Source: Globisporangium splendens (lineage: Eukaryota; Oomycota; Peronosporomycetes; Pythiales; Pythiaceae). Taken from it: a DNA stretch of 64,000 nucleotides. Location: NCBI GenBank assembly GCA_006386115.1, contig VFIW01000018.1:124001-188000 (forward strand). Direction: 5' to 3'. The notes under the pieces were generated by a model that worked only from the letters and a program-made list of their open reading frames with translations, searched no databases and had not been told where the DNA came from. Each line of letters starts with the position of its first letter. Within the stretch, counting starts at the first letter, position 1. Positions 10,478 through 21,268 of this stretch are shown one piece after another. The translations under genes and the position numbers were made by a program.

Positions 10478-12113
10478 TCTTTATCTTTATCTTTATAAGG
10501 TGAGGTGTATTTAGGTTCATCGTCGTGACCTACAATATCCATTCTCCTAACTAATCTTCATTACGAATTTCATCTAGGAGTGCAAATGTGTCTATAGCGC
10601 GGATTGCAATAGATCACTTCTGAATGCTAAATAATCTTTGACCAGGATGTCATGTTCTCTTGGTCCTATGTGAGGCTGCCTTGTGTTGTCCAATGACCTT
10701 GGGTCTTCCGAACTTCGCACAAGCCAATGCATGATGTCGTTGTCAAGATCCTGGGTGAGATTGTTGAAAGCAGCTCTTTGAGTTGGGATGTGAACCTGCG
10801 TTGAGGTTCTGGTATCCATGGCTAGGTTGGCGGCTGAGTCCGCCATCTTGTTGAAGGCACGGTAGTGATGGTACCATCCTCGGATGTCTATGCAATCCGC
10901 GAGTCGTCGACTTGTCTGGTATAAACGTGCCAATCGGTGCTGTCGAGGGGACCGATGCATTCGCTGTTGGTAGATAATGAGTGCACTGTCTCCAATCACG
11001 TACAACGGTTCGAAGTGACTGCGTTGGGCTTCTCGGAGTCCGTGTATGAGACCCCAGTACTCGGCAAAGTTGTTGGTCGTGTCCTTCCTGCTATACGCCA
11101 TGCTCGCGGCCCAAATTAAACTGGCTGTGTGCGAGTCCTTATGGACACGCACGATAATGGATCCAGTCCCTCCTGGTCCTGGATTGCCGCGTGATCCACC
11201 ATCGAAAAACAACAGGTAAACGCCGCGAGTATCACTTGGAGTCAAGGGGATGGTGTCGGTTTGGCTGAGAAAGCAGTCGACATATGCCTTGAGAACTGCC
11301 GCAACCGTGTGACCGTCCGAGTCTCCAGCTTGAGCTTCAGCGAGTCGTGTGAGGTTTCGCATTCCTGCCTCTAATCTGGTCATCATGGTCGCCATCTCAG
11401 CAGTCGATTTGATTGGATCCGAATCCATGCGTCGCAGATGCGCACACCAAATGGTCTGTATGAGCGACGCGCTCATATATCGCCACAGCATGTGTGCGAC
11501 GGAATAGAGATGATCTTGGAGATGTTCATTGGAGAACTTGTGTCCGATAATGTGTCTCTTGGTCGTGGTCCATGCATGCCTTGGAGTATCTGGTAGATCC
11601 AGACTGAAGATCCAGATTGCGGGGTCGTGACCAGGAGTGATTCCGATCTTCGTCCATAGCGCATACAAGTAGTTCCACACCAGTTTGGCTTTCGGACACT
11701 CCCAGAATAGATGTTGGACAGAAGATTGGACAACTTGGGAGCATTCGGGATTCGAGCAGGATAGATCAGCTTTCTCCTAGTTCCACATGGAGAGTCGGTT
11801 GGCTTTCAGCCGGAGAAGAGTCTGGACCGTATAAACAGTAATCCCTGGGATGTTGTGTAATTCGCTCCATTGGATTAATTGCAGTCCTGGCCACAGAGAT
11901 CCTGCTGTATGGACAGCTTTGTTGACTGCTGCATCACGAGTATCTTTGCCAATTTGTGTCCTCGTTGCTGCAACTTGTTGCCGATAGAAAGATCTGGTCG
12001 TATTGTATCGTCCGTTGCCACCCCATAGTTGCACGATTCTTGTGAAGCGTGGGTGTGCATGGAACGACACCTTCTGCCCGTTCAAGTCTCTTGTTGCCAT
12101 GATGTCACAGTCC
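10478..12113 (-). mobile_element. LINE copy 2, 5'-truncated, with (ATAAAG)n tail
   Basis: This copy reads on the minus strand from 12113 to 10478. Homology to copy 1 begins abruptly at the bases matching copy 1 position 1887 (GGACTGTGAC), so only the segment around the zinc motif, the RNase H and the 3' UTR is present; such 5' truncation is typical of target-primed reverse transcription. The coding frame (11777-12142, then 10592-11680) is interrupted by a TAG where copy 1 has a Tyr codon (LSMWN-stop-EKADLS, near 11777). The RNase H Asp in FFDGGS is kept. The 3' UTR matches copy 1 and ends in about three ATAAAG units (10478-10496 on the plus strand). No clear target-site duplication was found. 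Confidence 0.92.
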
Positions 12114-13600
12114 TGAAACATTTGAGATGCTACTTTGACCACGACCGCGACATGGAGCAGATCGAAGCCACTTCGATAGAGCTTGTCGTACAGGGTGAGC
12201 AGCAGTTTGAGACTGCGCCATGTATCGCGCTTCTGTGGTTGTGGGACGGTGAGCGCGAGCTTCTTGTCTGGTCCCGTGAGTCAGATGTCAGGCGAAAACA
12301 CCAATTCTCGGGACCACAGACTCGACAGCAGCGCATTCACGACGGCAATAGCGTGGCAAATCGCGATTACTGTGCTGCCCATGACGACTGGGGTGAAGAA
12401 TTGGCGAACCCGGGCTTTCACGAGCGGTAAAAGTGTGGTATCATCGCCAGGGTTGCTGCTGTCGAGACTGTGGAGATGACAATACACATTAGCATGGCCG
12501 TAGAAGAAGACTGCGACGAGCACGTGCGTGGCCACGACGATACACCAGTAGACCCGAGCGAGTGGCAGTGAGATCTCGGGGGTCTTGGAATCGGTGGTAC
12601 TGCTGCTGTTGCTGCCTGAAGCCGCGTCTGGCTGCTGAGCTGGCACGATCGTGAACGGTGTGAGACCGACTTGGGTCATCCTGATAAACGCGTTATCTCC
12701 CAGATAGGAAGGCAGAGACACAAAGCTCACACGACTGGACTGAAGGATGAAAAGAGATGAGAAGTAATCCACATGCAGACGTTGCGATCTAAAACAGGAA
12801 TGACGAGAGCTAAAACTGGGAACGCAGCCTCAACCGCGGCGACTGTCCTATCGAATAGCTCAGGGTTTTAAGGAGCAGTGCAAATTCATGGAGACAAGAG
12901 TGATATTGAAAAAAAACAATTCTGAATCGAGATGTCACGACAATGACATTCGTTTGCTGCCACTTAGAAAAACGCCAATTTGGAATGGAAACACACGTAT
13001 AGAGTGAGAACTTTGCTGTCGCGGCTCTGAACGAGAGGTGCGAGGAAACGGAAACACAAAAACCACCAAACTCACGCGGAAGCAAACAAGAAACTGGTGT
13101 CTCAGTCCACCAAAGTGATGGACAGAGTGGATCCTTTCGACACGTAGTTGCTTGAGAGATTCACCACACTCAGCGGTTCACCTTCCGCCATCCCCAATGC
13201 ATGTGAATACTAAAACGTCATCGCCGATGTGTCGGAGCCTGCGGAAGAAGAACACGACTGGCGAACGGTTTGCCATCGTGTTGAAGCTTGCCTGCGGAAT
13301 CGCATTCTCCACGGCCACAATATCTGACAGCTTGAGTTTGGTCGACTTCCTGCTTGCGTCAAACATGTACACATACAAAACATCCAGACATGAGTCGAAT
13401 CAACAGCTAGGCGAGAAGGAGAAAGTCAAAATGCTCACCATTGTCTCTTGGTATCCTGATCCTCGAGCCGAAATTGCACCCTACCATTTCTGAATGCCAC
13501 CTTAGCGGTAGGAAGTACCGTGCGACGGAAACTCCACGTCTCCTTCGCTCACTTCATCTTTCGTCGACATCGCTTCCTCCTTTAAATTGGAAGCAACGCG
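12114..13600 (-). pseudogene. Remnant of a multi-exon gene for an unrecognised membrane protein, cut by LINE copy 2
   Basis: The main exon (12281-12772) encodes two probable membrane segments (VYWCIVVATHVLVAVFFYG and VVMGSTVIAICHAIAVVNALL). After a TGA at 12281-12283 the same frame stays open with normal-looking coding (LTGPDKKLALTVPQPQ to VVVKVASQMFQ) until the LINE begins at 12113. The stop is therefore probably a mutated codon (for example CGA), and the 3' end is lost. Upstream, small pieces fit GT-AG introns of about 50 bp: ATG near 13577 (MSTKDE), a piece containing GRVQFRLEDQDTKRQ (about 13435-13495), one with STKLKLSDIVAVENA (about 13190-13355), and KFSLYTCVSIPNWRFSKW (about 12950-13020). 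Exon joins were not all resolved and no family was recognised. The gene may still be transcribed as a truncated protein. Confidence 0.45.
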
Positions 13601-13869
13601 GAGCGAATGCCTTGGAAGACTGGGGTTGTCCTGGTGTTCACTTCAACCAAATCGGACGAGTCTGATTCGAACACTGTCGGAGCTCTCGCGCTGTCGTCCT
13701 TGGTACTTTGACAGTGACAATAGACTTGACGACGTTTGGGTTTCGACTGGAACTGGAGCTGGGGAATGCTGTGACGAGTCTGCTCGAGGAATAAGTAAAA
13801 CGGGGAAGGAGCAATACTCGAGTTTCACAGAGCGAGTGTGAGAATAAGGAGGCGAAGTCGCTCACCACC

Positions 13870-14625
13870 AGGTGCTTCTCTCCGTAAAAAGCTGAAATAA
13901 ACGGGTCACATCAAACGAGACCCCATCAAATTGACCCCCCAAACATACAGTTGAGATCTTACCTCTTTTTGTCTCGAGTCTGGACGGTTCGGACGTGCTT
14001 TTGATGGTCATGAACTTGTCAGTTGTCTCCGTTTACTGTTGTCATGGACACGAAGTCCAAGCACGATGGGACCGAACCACATCGCGAAATACCTCCTCCA
14101 TGGGCTCCAACACACACTCACACGCACGGACTGGATTCTTCTGCACAGCTCAGACTGCCTGGTTGGCGACCATCAAGTCGCCAGCAACGGCACATTGGAG
14201 CACTCGCCTAGACGATGCCGCTCATGGTGACGGGACGACGCTGACAGCCTGCTGTAAGTAGATCGCAACCTGAACATGAACCTCGCATTGTGTCGACAAT
14301 GGATAATGGTTTAGCTGTGCATTTGACTCGTCAGAAGCTCAAGAGGCGACGCTTGACATTCGCAGATATTGGTGACGGCGGGTGAACAGCGCTGACCTGC
14401 TGAGTGTTTCGTGTTTGCTACGCCGTAAAACGATTTGCTTGAAACACAGCGCCAGTTTCTTTCTTTATCAGCTGCGTTTCCGATTCTGCCAAGAACCACA
14501 CCAGTATGTTTACGGTTTGTATATTTAGGCTGTTCTGTGTGCAGTAGCGAACCTAAGAACGATCATGCAATACATGCAGTGGTACGTACGATAACCGAGT
14601 GACTTGCGGGCAAACGCCTGCCGAT
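13870..14625. other. Intergenic, no gene seen
   Basis: About 750 bp lie downstream of the ABCC gene. Only short ORFs without coding character occur. A further exon of the broken upstream gene could reach to about 13870 (an open stretch at 13638-13868 on the minus strand), but this is not established. Confidence 0.4.
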
Positions 14626-17600
14626 TTAGTTTTCTTCGCGCCAGTGCGACACGAGCGACTTGAACAGTCCGTCCGATTTCTTCTGCAATGCTGCTGGGGT
14701 GTCGAATTCACCGACAGATCCCTTCTCCATCACAAGGATGCGGTCGGCATCCAGGATCGTGTTGATGCGATGCGCGATCGTCAGACACGTGCAGTCCTTG
14801 AACTCTTCACGGATGCTCAACTGGATCTTGCGGTCAGTCTCAGTATCGATCGACGCCGTCGCTTCATCCATCAAGATAATGCGCGAGTGCTTGAGTAACG
14901 CGCGCGCAATGCACAGCAACTGGCGTTCGCCGACACTGAAGTTGTTGCCCTTTTCGTCCACCTTGCCGTCCAACGCCGTGACAGCATTGCCCAAGTGAGC
15001 ACGCTTGATCGACGTCCAGATCTGGTCGTCACTATATTGGTCAAAAGGGTCCACGTTGCTTCGCACAGTGCCAGAGAACAGCACTGGGTCTTGTGGGATA
15101 ATCGAGATCTTGCCGCGCAACTCGTGCAGCCCGATCGTGCTGATGTCGACGCCATCGATGACGATCGAACCGGAGTCCAACTCGACCAACCGCATCAACC
15201 CGACGACCAAACTGCTCTTGCCAGCACCCGTGCGACCAACAATGCCGATCTTCTCTTGCGGCTTGATCGTGAGCGAAAGGTTGCGCAGCACACGTGGGAG
15301 ACCAGGGCGGTAGCGCAAGTTGACGTTGCGAAACACAATCTCACCGGCATCTGGCCACTCCTTGTTCGGTGGGAGCTTGCCGACGCTCGTGAGCGCAGGC
15401 TCAATCTCCATCTCCGAGTAGTTGTGAATGCGTTCAACCGACACCATCTGCGTTTGCAACTGACTGATCGCGCGCACCGACCAGTTCAACGACCATGTGA
15501 CGCTGAACGCGTACGAGAGCGACACGCCCGCAAGACCAGCGAACGCCATACCCTCACTCGTGCTTGGGTTGTGCGCCAAGACCGCACACAGCGCCGCAAA
15601 CGACGCGATCAACGTACCCGCGAATTCGAGACGCAACGCGAGCCAGCAGTTGACGGCAAAGTTCAAGAAGTATGCACGCTGGTTGCGATCCAACTGGTCT
15701 TCGTTCTTCTTGGCAAACTTGCTCTCGGCACCATACGCACGAATGGTTGGGAGTCCATCCAAGGTCTCAGAGAGCAACGCAAACACAGGCGATCGACTGA
15801 TCGAATCCAGACGCTGGAGCTCGCGCGAGGTCTTGATGAAGTAGCGTTGCGAGGTGTAGTACCCAATCAGCACGGGGATCAGAATCACCATGAAGATTGG
15901 TGTCACGTACGAAATCGTCGCCAGCGTCGCGAACACAGTCATCATCGTGTTCAAGAGCATGCTCCAGGTCGCGGGAATGCTTTCATCCACCGTGTACACG
16001 TCTTTCGACAATCGGTTGACAATACGGCCAGTTGGCGTCGTGTCGAAGAACGATGTTGGCGCGCGGATGATGCGTGCGAGAAGGTTCTGGAACATTTTCT
16101 TACTCGCGCGCAGCCCACCCGTGTAAGTCGTAATCGCACGGAAGTACAGCGCCACAGCGTACGCAAGGTTCAAAATCATAAACACGTACACGTAGTACAT
16201 TTGCGAATCCTTGTTGCTCTCCGAGTTCTCCGACCAGTACGAGAGCCACCACGTGGATGACAAGTTGATCGCTTGCGTGACGATGAACACGACAATGAGA
16301 AAGAAACCCGCAGCCATGCCTCCAAACGCGTTGATCCAGACCTTGTACACGCTCCACGCAACGTCTCCCGTAGAACGGTCTTCGTCGACAATCAATTGAC
16401 CTTCAGCAAGTTCGCCTTCGTGGGTGATATCACTTCGGATCGACGAGGTGCGTGAGCGGTTGTTCACGTAGTCTTCGAGCGCCACTTCTTCGTCGTCTGC
16501 TTCCAATGGGTTCGTGTATTCAATCACCTCTTCTTCAACTTCTTCGATCGTCTTGTGTTGCTGATCTTGGTCCTTGTACTTGGACACAAGATCGGTCAAG
16601 ATACCGTTCTTGTTCATCAAATTGTCGTACGTATCGTGCTCAACAATCGTGCCCTTCTCCAACACGATGATGCTGTCGCACTGGTTGAGGAACGTGAGTC
16701 CGTGGGTGACCAGAATCACCAACTTGTCCTTGAGCGCCTGCTTGATGCAGTTCGTGAAGATATCATGGCCGACGTGGCTGTCGACAGCCGACAGGATATC
16801 GTCCAAGACGTAAATGTCGGCGTGTTGATACACGGCGCGCGCGATCGCGACACGCGTGCGTTGGCCGCCACTCAGGTTAATCCCCTTTTCGCCAATTTCG
16901 GTCATGTCACCACCCGGCAAGATCTCGAGATCCTTCTTCAGCGAGCTCACACGCACCGCTTCATTGTAGCGTTCTTGTTCAAACGGCAAGCCAAAGCAGA
17001 TGTTCTCGCGCACGGTCGCGTTTTGAATAAACGGTTGTTGCGACACATACGCTACCGAGCCGCGGAGGAACACGTTGCCACGGCTGCAACGTGCATCGCC
17101 CAAGATACCACTGAGCAACGTCGACTTGCCCGAGCCCACATGGCCCACAACTGCAAGCAGCTCTCCTGACTTCACGCTGATGTTGATATTGCGCAACACT
17201 GGTGCGTTGAGATCGATGGACTTTGGGCTCGCAGCTAGCAGTGACTTTTGGTCATCGCTTGCAGGCTCATTGCTATTGCCTTCCTTGACCGCGGTTTCCC
17301 ACATGAAATCGGCGTCGACAACCGCGACTCCGACCGCCTTGAGGTCTCCAGGTCCGACCTTTTCACGCTCTTCTTCCAAGAAGTACGACTGCAATCGATC
17401 GACACTGACACTCGCCTCGACAATCGAGTTGAGCACTTGAGGGAGCATGAGCAATGGAAAGCGCAAGATGTTGAACAGCGCGAGACTTGTGAGCGCGGTA
17501 CCGACGTCGAGCGTGTTGCCCAAGAGCACATACGTCAAGAACGACGACACAATCACAAACGACGGAATCGCAGAGAACAACGTCACGGACGCACTGCGTG

Positions 17601-18612
17601 CATAGATGTACGTTTCGAGCTTCTTCAGCTCGTCGTGACGGAATTGCATCACGCGCTTCGTAAACGAGTTTTCCCACGCCTGGAGCTTGATCACCTTCAT
17701 ACCCGCGAGCACTTCGTGGCAAATCTTGATACGTTCATCCTTGACTTTCATCAATCGCAATTGCAAGCGGCGCATGAGCTTCGAGATCCCAGCAGTCACA
17801 GGCAAAAGCAGGATGATCACTGCAACACCAGCAAACGTTGCGATGCCGATTTGCTTGTACAACAAGTAGCAAGACACCGTGATCTGGAACACCGAGAACC
17901 ACACACTGTTGATGTACGTCGACAGCTCCTGCAGACGCTGCGCATCAATCGACATCAGGTTCGTGATCTCACCCGTCGTCTTCTTCTGGCGCGCCGCAGC
18001 ACTCAACACGAGAGACTTCTGGTACACCATCGTGACGATCGCACTACGCACACGCATGCCCAACTCAAAGCAGTGGAAAATGTAGTTACGCAGCATGAAA
18101 CCCTGGGTCACGCCAGACACAAACACGATGCCAGCGTACGTGAGTCCCTGGCTCATCGGCGCCGTCGGGTCTTGGAGGAACAAAATGATATCCTTGATCA
18201 TGAACGGCCCGACGAACTGCAACGAGTCGTGGATCAACCTGAGGAAGCCTGCCTTGGCGATCTGGCCGCCAAACGTGCGCGCGAGCGCCCACGTCAGTGA
18301 CGGATGCTCCTTGGCGACTTGCGCGGTCCACGCCTTCGCAAACGTCGTCGACACGTTGTGCGCGCGGTTCGACGGGTCCAACTGGTACAGATCCTCGTGC
18401 TCCAACGGTCGCTTGTTGCCGAGCTCCATGAGCGGAGTCACCCACGAGAAGAGCGCCGCGGAGACGCATGTCGCGTCCTGCGTGGGGTACCGGTCGCCCA
18501 GTCCGGACGCGTTCGCGTACGCCGCGCCGGTGGTCGAGCCGTAGTCGGCGCCATTGAGCAGCGGCTTCTTCTCGTCGCGCTTGGCCTTCGAGACCGTCAC
18601 GCCGCCCGCCAT
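14626..18612 (-). CDS. ABCC-type (MRP) ABC transporter, full length
   Basis: This is an intronless ORF. ATG at 18612 (MAGGVTVSKAKRDEKK) gives 1328 residues; an in-frame ATG at 18651 would add 13. The order is TMD1-NBD1-TMD2-NBD2, without the extra N-terminal TMD0 of long MRPs. NBD1 has Walker A GHVGSGKSTLL, signature LSGGQRTRVAIARAVY and Walker B DIYVLDDILSAVD. NBD2 has GRTGAGKSSLV, FSVGERQLLCIARALL and RIILMDEATASID. The NBD1 Walker B ends in Asp where NBD2 has the catalytic Glu, which is the usual ABCC asymmetry. The likely role is ATP-driven export of organic anions, conjugates or xenobiotics across the plasma or vacuolar membrane. All core motifs are intact. Confidence 0.95.
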   Translation of the reverse strand: MAGGVTVSKAKRDEKKPLLNGADYGSTTGAAYANASGLGDRYPTQDATCVSAALFSWVTPLMELGNKRPLEHEDLYQLDPSNRAHNVSTTFAKAWTAQVAKEHPSLTWALARTFGGQIAKAGFLRLIHDSLQFVGPFMIKDIILFLQDPTAPMSQGLTYAGIVFVSGVTQGFMLRNYIFHCFELGMRVRSAIVTMVYQKSLVLSAAARQKKTTGEITNLMSIDAQRLQELSTYINSVWFSVFQITVSCYLLYKQIGIATFAGVAVIILLLPVTAGISKLMRRLQLRLMKVKDERIKICHEVLAGMKVIKLQAWENSFTKRVMQFRHDELKKLETYIYARSASVTLFSAIPSFVIVSSFLTYVLLGNTLDVGTALTSLALFNILRFPLLMLPQVLNSIVEASVSVDRLQSYFLEEEREKVGPGDLKAVGVAVVDADFMWETAVKEGNSNEPASDDQKSLLAASPKSIDLNAPVLRNINISVKSGELLAVVGHVGSGKSTLLSGILGDARCSRGNVFLRGSVAYVSQQPFIQNATVRENICFGLPFEQERYNEAVRVSSLKKDLEILPGGDMTEIGEKGINLSGGQRTRVAIARAVYQHADIYVLDDILSAVDSHVGHDIFTNCIKQALKDKLVILVTHGLTFLNQCDSIIVLEKGTIVEHDTYDNLMNKNGILTDLVSKYKDQDQQHKTIEEVEEEVIEYTNPLEADDEEVALEDYVNNRSRTSSIRSDITHEGELAEGQLIVDEDRSTGDVAWSVYKVWINAFGGMAAGFFLIVVFIVTQAINLSSTWWLSYWSENSESNKDSQMYYVYVFMILNLAYAVALYFRAITTYTGGLRASKKMFQNLLARIIRAPTSFFDTTPTGRIVNRLSKDVYTVDESIPATWSMLLNTMMTVFATLATISYVTPIFMVILIPVLIGYYTSQRYFIKTSRELQRLDSISRSPVFALLSETLDGLPTIRAYGAESKFAKKNEDQLDRNQRAYFLNFAVNCWLALRLEFAGTLIASFAALCAVLAHNPSTSEGMAFAGLAGVSLSYAFSVTWSLNWSVRAISQLQTQMVSVERIHNYSEMEIEPALTSVGKLPPNKEWPDAGEIVFRNVNLRYRPGLPRVLRNLSLTIKPQEKIGIVGRTGAGKSSLVVGLMRLVELDSGSIVIDGVDISTIGLHELRGKISIIPQDPVLFSGTVRSNVDPFDQYSDDQIWTSIKRAHLGNAVTALDGKVDEKGNNFSVGERQLLCIARALLKHSRIILMDEATASIDTETDRKIQLSIREEFKDCTCLTIAHRINTILDADRILVMEKGSVGEFDTPAALQKKSDGLFKSLVSHWREEN

Positions 18613-19477
18613 CTTCTCTTCTCTGTGGGAAAGAGGGAGATCTGACGTCAACGCGGAAGAATGAAGAGTGAGCGAATGTGGGGGTGGACTTCAAAGCCAG
18701 CTGGTTCCTCCTGCCACCTCAGCACTCGTTAGTGGAGGTTAAAGCGAGACTGTGGCGCTCTTTTGAACTAACTTTGTCAGGACGAGGATTTAAGGGGGTA
18801 TGCGTTTCCAGAGGCTCTGAGTCTGAACATCAACCAATACGAGGAGGCGTGTAGGCGAAAAAAGCCAAAAAGAAAACACTCATCCGCCGCTTCCGAGCAC
18901 TCACTTTTGTGCAGAAAACGGAAGGAAGACGACGAAGGGCTTTTGGATACAAAGTGGAAAACGAATCAGATCATCATTTGACACCCAAAGCCTCTATGAA
19001 TCCATTTAGTGCCATTGGGTAATACAGGTTCTTCACCCTGTCAAAAGGGATATGCCCAACATAGTCTATTCCACACTAATACTTACATAAGGTTTACAAC
19101 CAATTATTCTCAACACTATAACATACACACGCACGCAGAGAAGATTACAGCACTTCTCGTTTTGCCACGTGCCATCACTGTTGTTCTTCTCCCATCTACA
19201 GTGCCGGCAATATATACAGGCACAGTCGATTTTTTGGATGTAATGTGTGAACGGCATCGAATGATTGGCTAAAATTTGGTAAGTTTATAGCAAATCAAAT
19301 GAGCAACCTTTCGCAAGTTTTTGCGCGCCAAAAGAAGTAGAATTCATCGAGATAGGGGCTCCAAAGACGATAACGTCATCCTGCAGAGCGGCAATAAAGA
19401 TAATGACAAACATGAAATCGAGTACATGAACGTACAAATATGCACTATAATTACGCATTTAGTAAACTATGGCATTG
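18613..19477. other. Upstream region of the ABCC gene; no other gene seen
   Basis: About 865 bp separate the ABCC start codon from the left gypsy LTR. The part next to the gene must contain its promoter, but no clear initiator motif was identified. The rest is AT-rich with only short ORFs. Confidence 0.45.
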
Positions 19478-20125
19478 TGTAAGAGGGTGCTGTTAACAAC
19501 AGTCCCTCAAACACGGCACACACGCTTGTGCCAGAGGAAGCGATCTCCCGACTTGGAGGGAGGAAGAAGACTTGAGTACTTGGAGGAAAATTTGCAACTG
19601 AATTGAAAAGGTTATGGTTCCTGTCGCTACTTGCTAATGAACCCCAAGGGATCCTACACGTTTTATAACTAAAACCTAAACATACACAATAAAACCTATG
19701 AATCTGATATATAAAACCTTGGGTACACTGAGGTTGAACCTACGGGATCTTCGAGAAGCTTGAACTTCAAGTCTTGTATAAATCCCTGCAAAGTGATTGG
19801 CTCGCGCCACTCACTCCAGGTGGCAGAGACACGTCGGTCTCGTCGCCAGTCCAGTTCCCCAAGCAGGAACCATCACTCAGTACTTGATTAGTACATGGAT
19901 GTCATCACTCTGTACTGATTAGTACATGAGAACAACATTCTGCACTGATCAGCACAGAGAACACTCGTGACGTCATCGAATGACGTCACACGTGCATGTG
20001 GGGACTGTATTACCATAATCCCTTTGTTATTTGTGTCTCCACAATGCACGCTGAAGGTGGTGTGTGACACACTAGATCTGGTAACAGATCCACCTTCATG
20101 TAATGGCTGGTTATAGCCCATTACA
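19478..20125 (-). repeat. Ty3/gypsy LTR, left (3' LTR of element 1)
   Basis: This 648-bp LTR reads TGTAATGGGC...CTCTTACA on the minus strand, with TGTAA/TTACA inverted ends. It contains the paired TGACGTCA palindrome (19967-19989), a series of short GTACTGATTAGTAC-type palindromes (about 19885-19955) and a TATATAA-like box near 19710. Confidence 0.95.
19967..19989. promoter_or_regulatory. Paired CRE-like sites (TGACGTCA) in the left LTR
   Basis: Two TGACGTCA octamers flank a 5-base centre, forming a near-perfect 23-bp palindrome. TGACGTCA is the classical bZIP (CREB/ATF) site. The same palindrome occurs in the other two LTRs at 26554-26576 and 33356-33378. Its role as an enhancer or promoter is inferred. 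Confidence 0.6.
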
Positions 20126-20201
20126 TCATCCCCTCCTTAAAGTCACAAGTACCTTGCGTACTTTTGCAGACCTTTCGGAGCAGTTCACTTTGCAATTGGC
20201 A

Positions 20202-21268
20202 ATGAAGCGACCAAGTGACCAAGTGAACCGTGAAGAACGTCCGTCGTCCAAGCGACAGCAGACAGCTCCAGAACTCTTCGACATCTCTCCCATTCTGAAG
20301 AAGAAGGGGGAGCTCGAGTTCTACAAGGAGCGGTTCTTCAGTTGGCGTCGGATCAATGATCGTGATGATCCGAACCAACACATCGCAGCCCAGAGAGACT
20401 CATGGCGAACATTTGTTCGTCTTGAGAACGAGAACAAGATGGAGCGTCTTCTTCGTCGTGGCAATGCTCGTGCCGAAAGAAGAACTCCCGCTGACGACAG
20501 AGCGAATCGTAGCTCTGGTCGTCGTAGTGTCGCCCCTGGCGACGCTACAAGCAGTTCTCATAGCTGCGGACCACGTCGGGGACATCAGACTCCAATTCTG
20601 ACGAGGCTCCCACGTGTCCGAGCTCGGTGGATACCCACGCCACCGAACTCTGTAGAAGCGTTGATGGTTCAACTGCTTCTTTCCTCGACGATGAGTCGGT
20701 CGATCTTCATGATCGACAATCGACTCAACCACCCAGCGATGCTCTCCCTGAGAGTCTAACAACGGGGGTGGGACTGAACGAGAAAACGATTGAGCGACTC
20801 TGGAAGTGGAAGAGTGCTCATCGTGGGCAAATCGAGGCGCTGCAGCAGCGTTGTTCGACGCTTGAGGAACGCTGCGAGAGTCTCGAGAACCATGTCGCCG
20901 ATCATGAGTCGAAGATCGACGATCTGACAGAAGGTTCTGCCCAGTGTTCGGCTTTGGAGTCCCGTTTCGAGGAACGGTTCCAACAGGTTCAGGACGAACT
21001 TGTTCGGCTCCGGAAGAACGAGAAGTCTCGTGAGTTGGCTCACGATCGCCTGCTGCGCTCTGTGGAAGAGGCAGGTTCGGCTCTCGAGGTACTTCGTGGC
21101 GAGTACCATTCTCGTCTTCAAGCGCTGGAGGCAGTGAAGGACCAATCCTTCGACGTCCTGCAACTCCTGTACGCCGAGAAGAATCTCCAGAGCGATGAGC
21201 TGTTTGCTCTTCGCAATCAAGTGGAGAAGCTTCACGATCAGCTCGATCGTTTGCGGAAGATCTCGTAG
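20202..21268 (+). pseudogene. Antisense coiled-coil gene of element 1, broken by one base deletion
   Basis: This is the copy of the antisense gene described at 32078-33145, here on the plus strand, opposite pol. The start MKRPSDQ lies 76 bp inside the LTR edge. The first frame runs from 20202 to about 20596. Comparison with element 2 shows one base missing at 20596/20597 (CCAATTCTG against CCAATGTCTG), after which the gene continues in the frame of 20627-21268 to the TAG. The second half is a clear coiled coil (LQQRCSTLEERCESLENH, EERFQQVQDELVRLRKN). The same deletion also shifts the pol frame on the other strand, so one mutation damaged both genes. Apart from this the two copies differ at only a few residues. 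Confidence 0.7.

Noticed and set aside
10470..12130. Target-site duplication around LINE copy 2
   Set aside because: The flanks CAAATGTTTCAG and GATGAAAGAGG do not match convincingly.
14995..16260. 421-codon plus-strand ORF opposite the ABCC gene (also 17248-18300)
   Set aside because: Arg/Gln/His-rich shadow of a strongly coding minus-strand gene with all ABC motifs.
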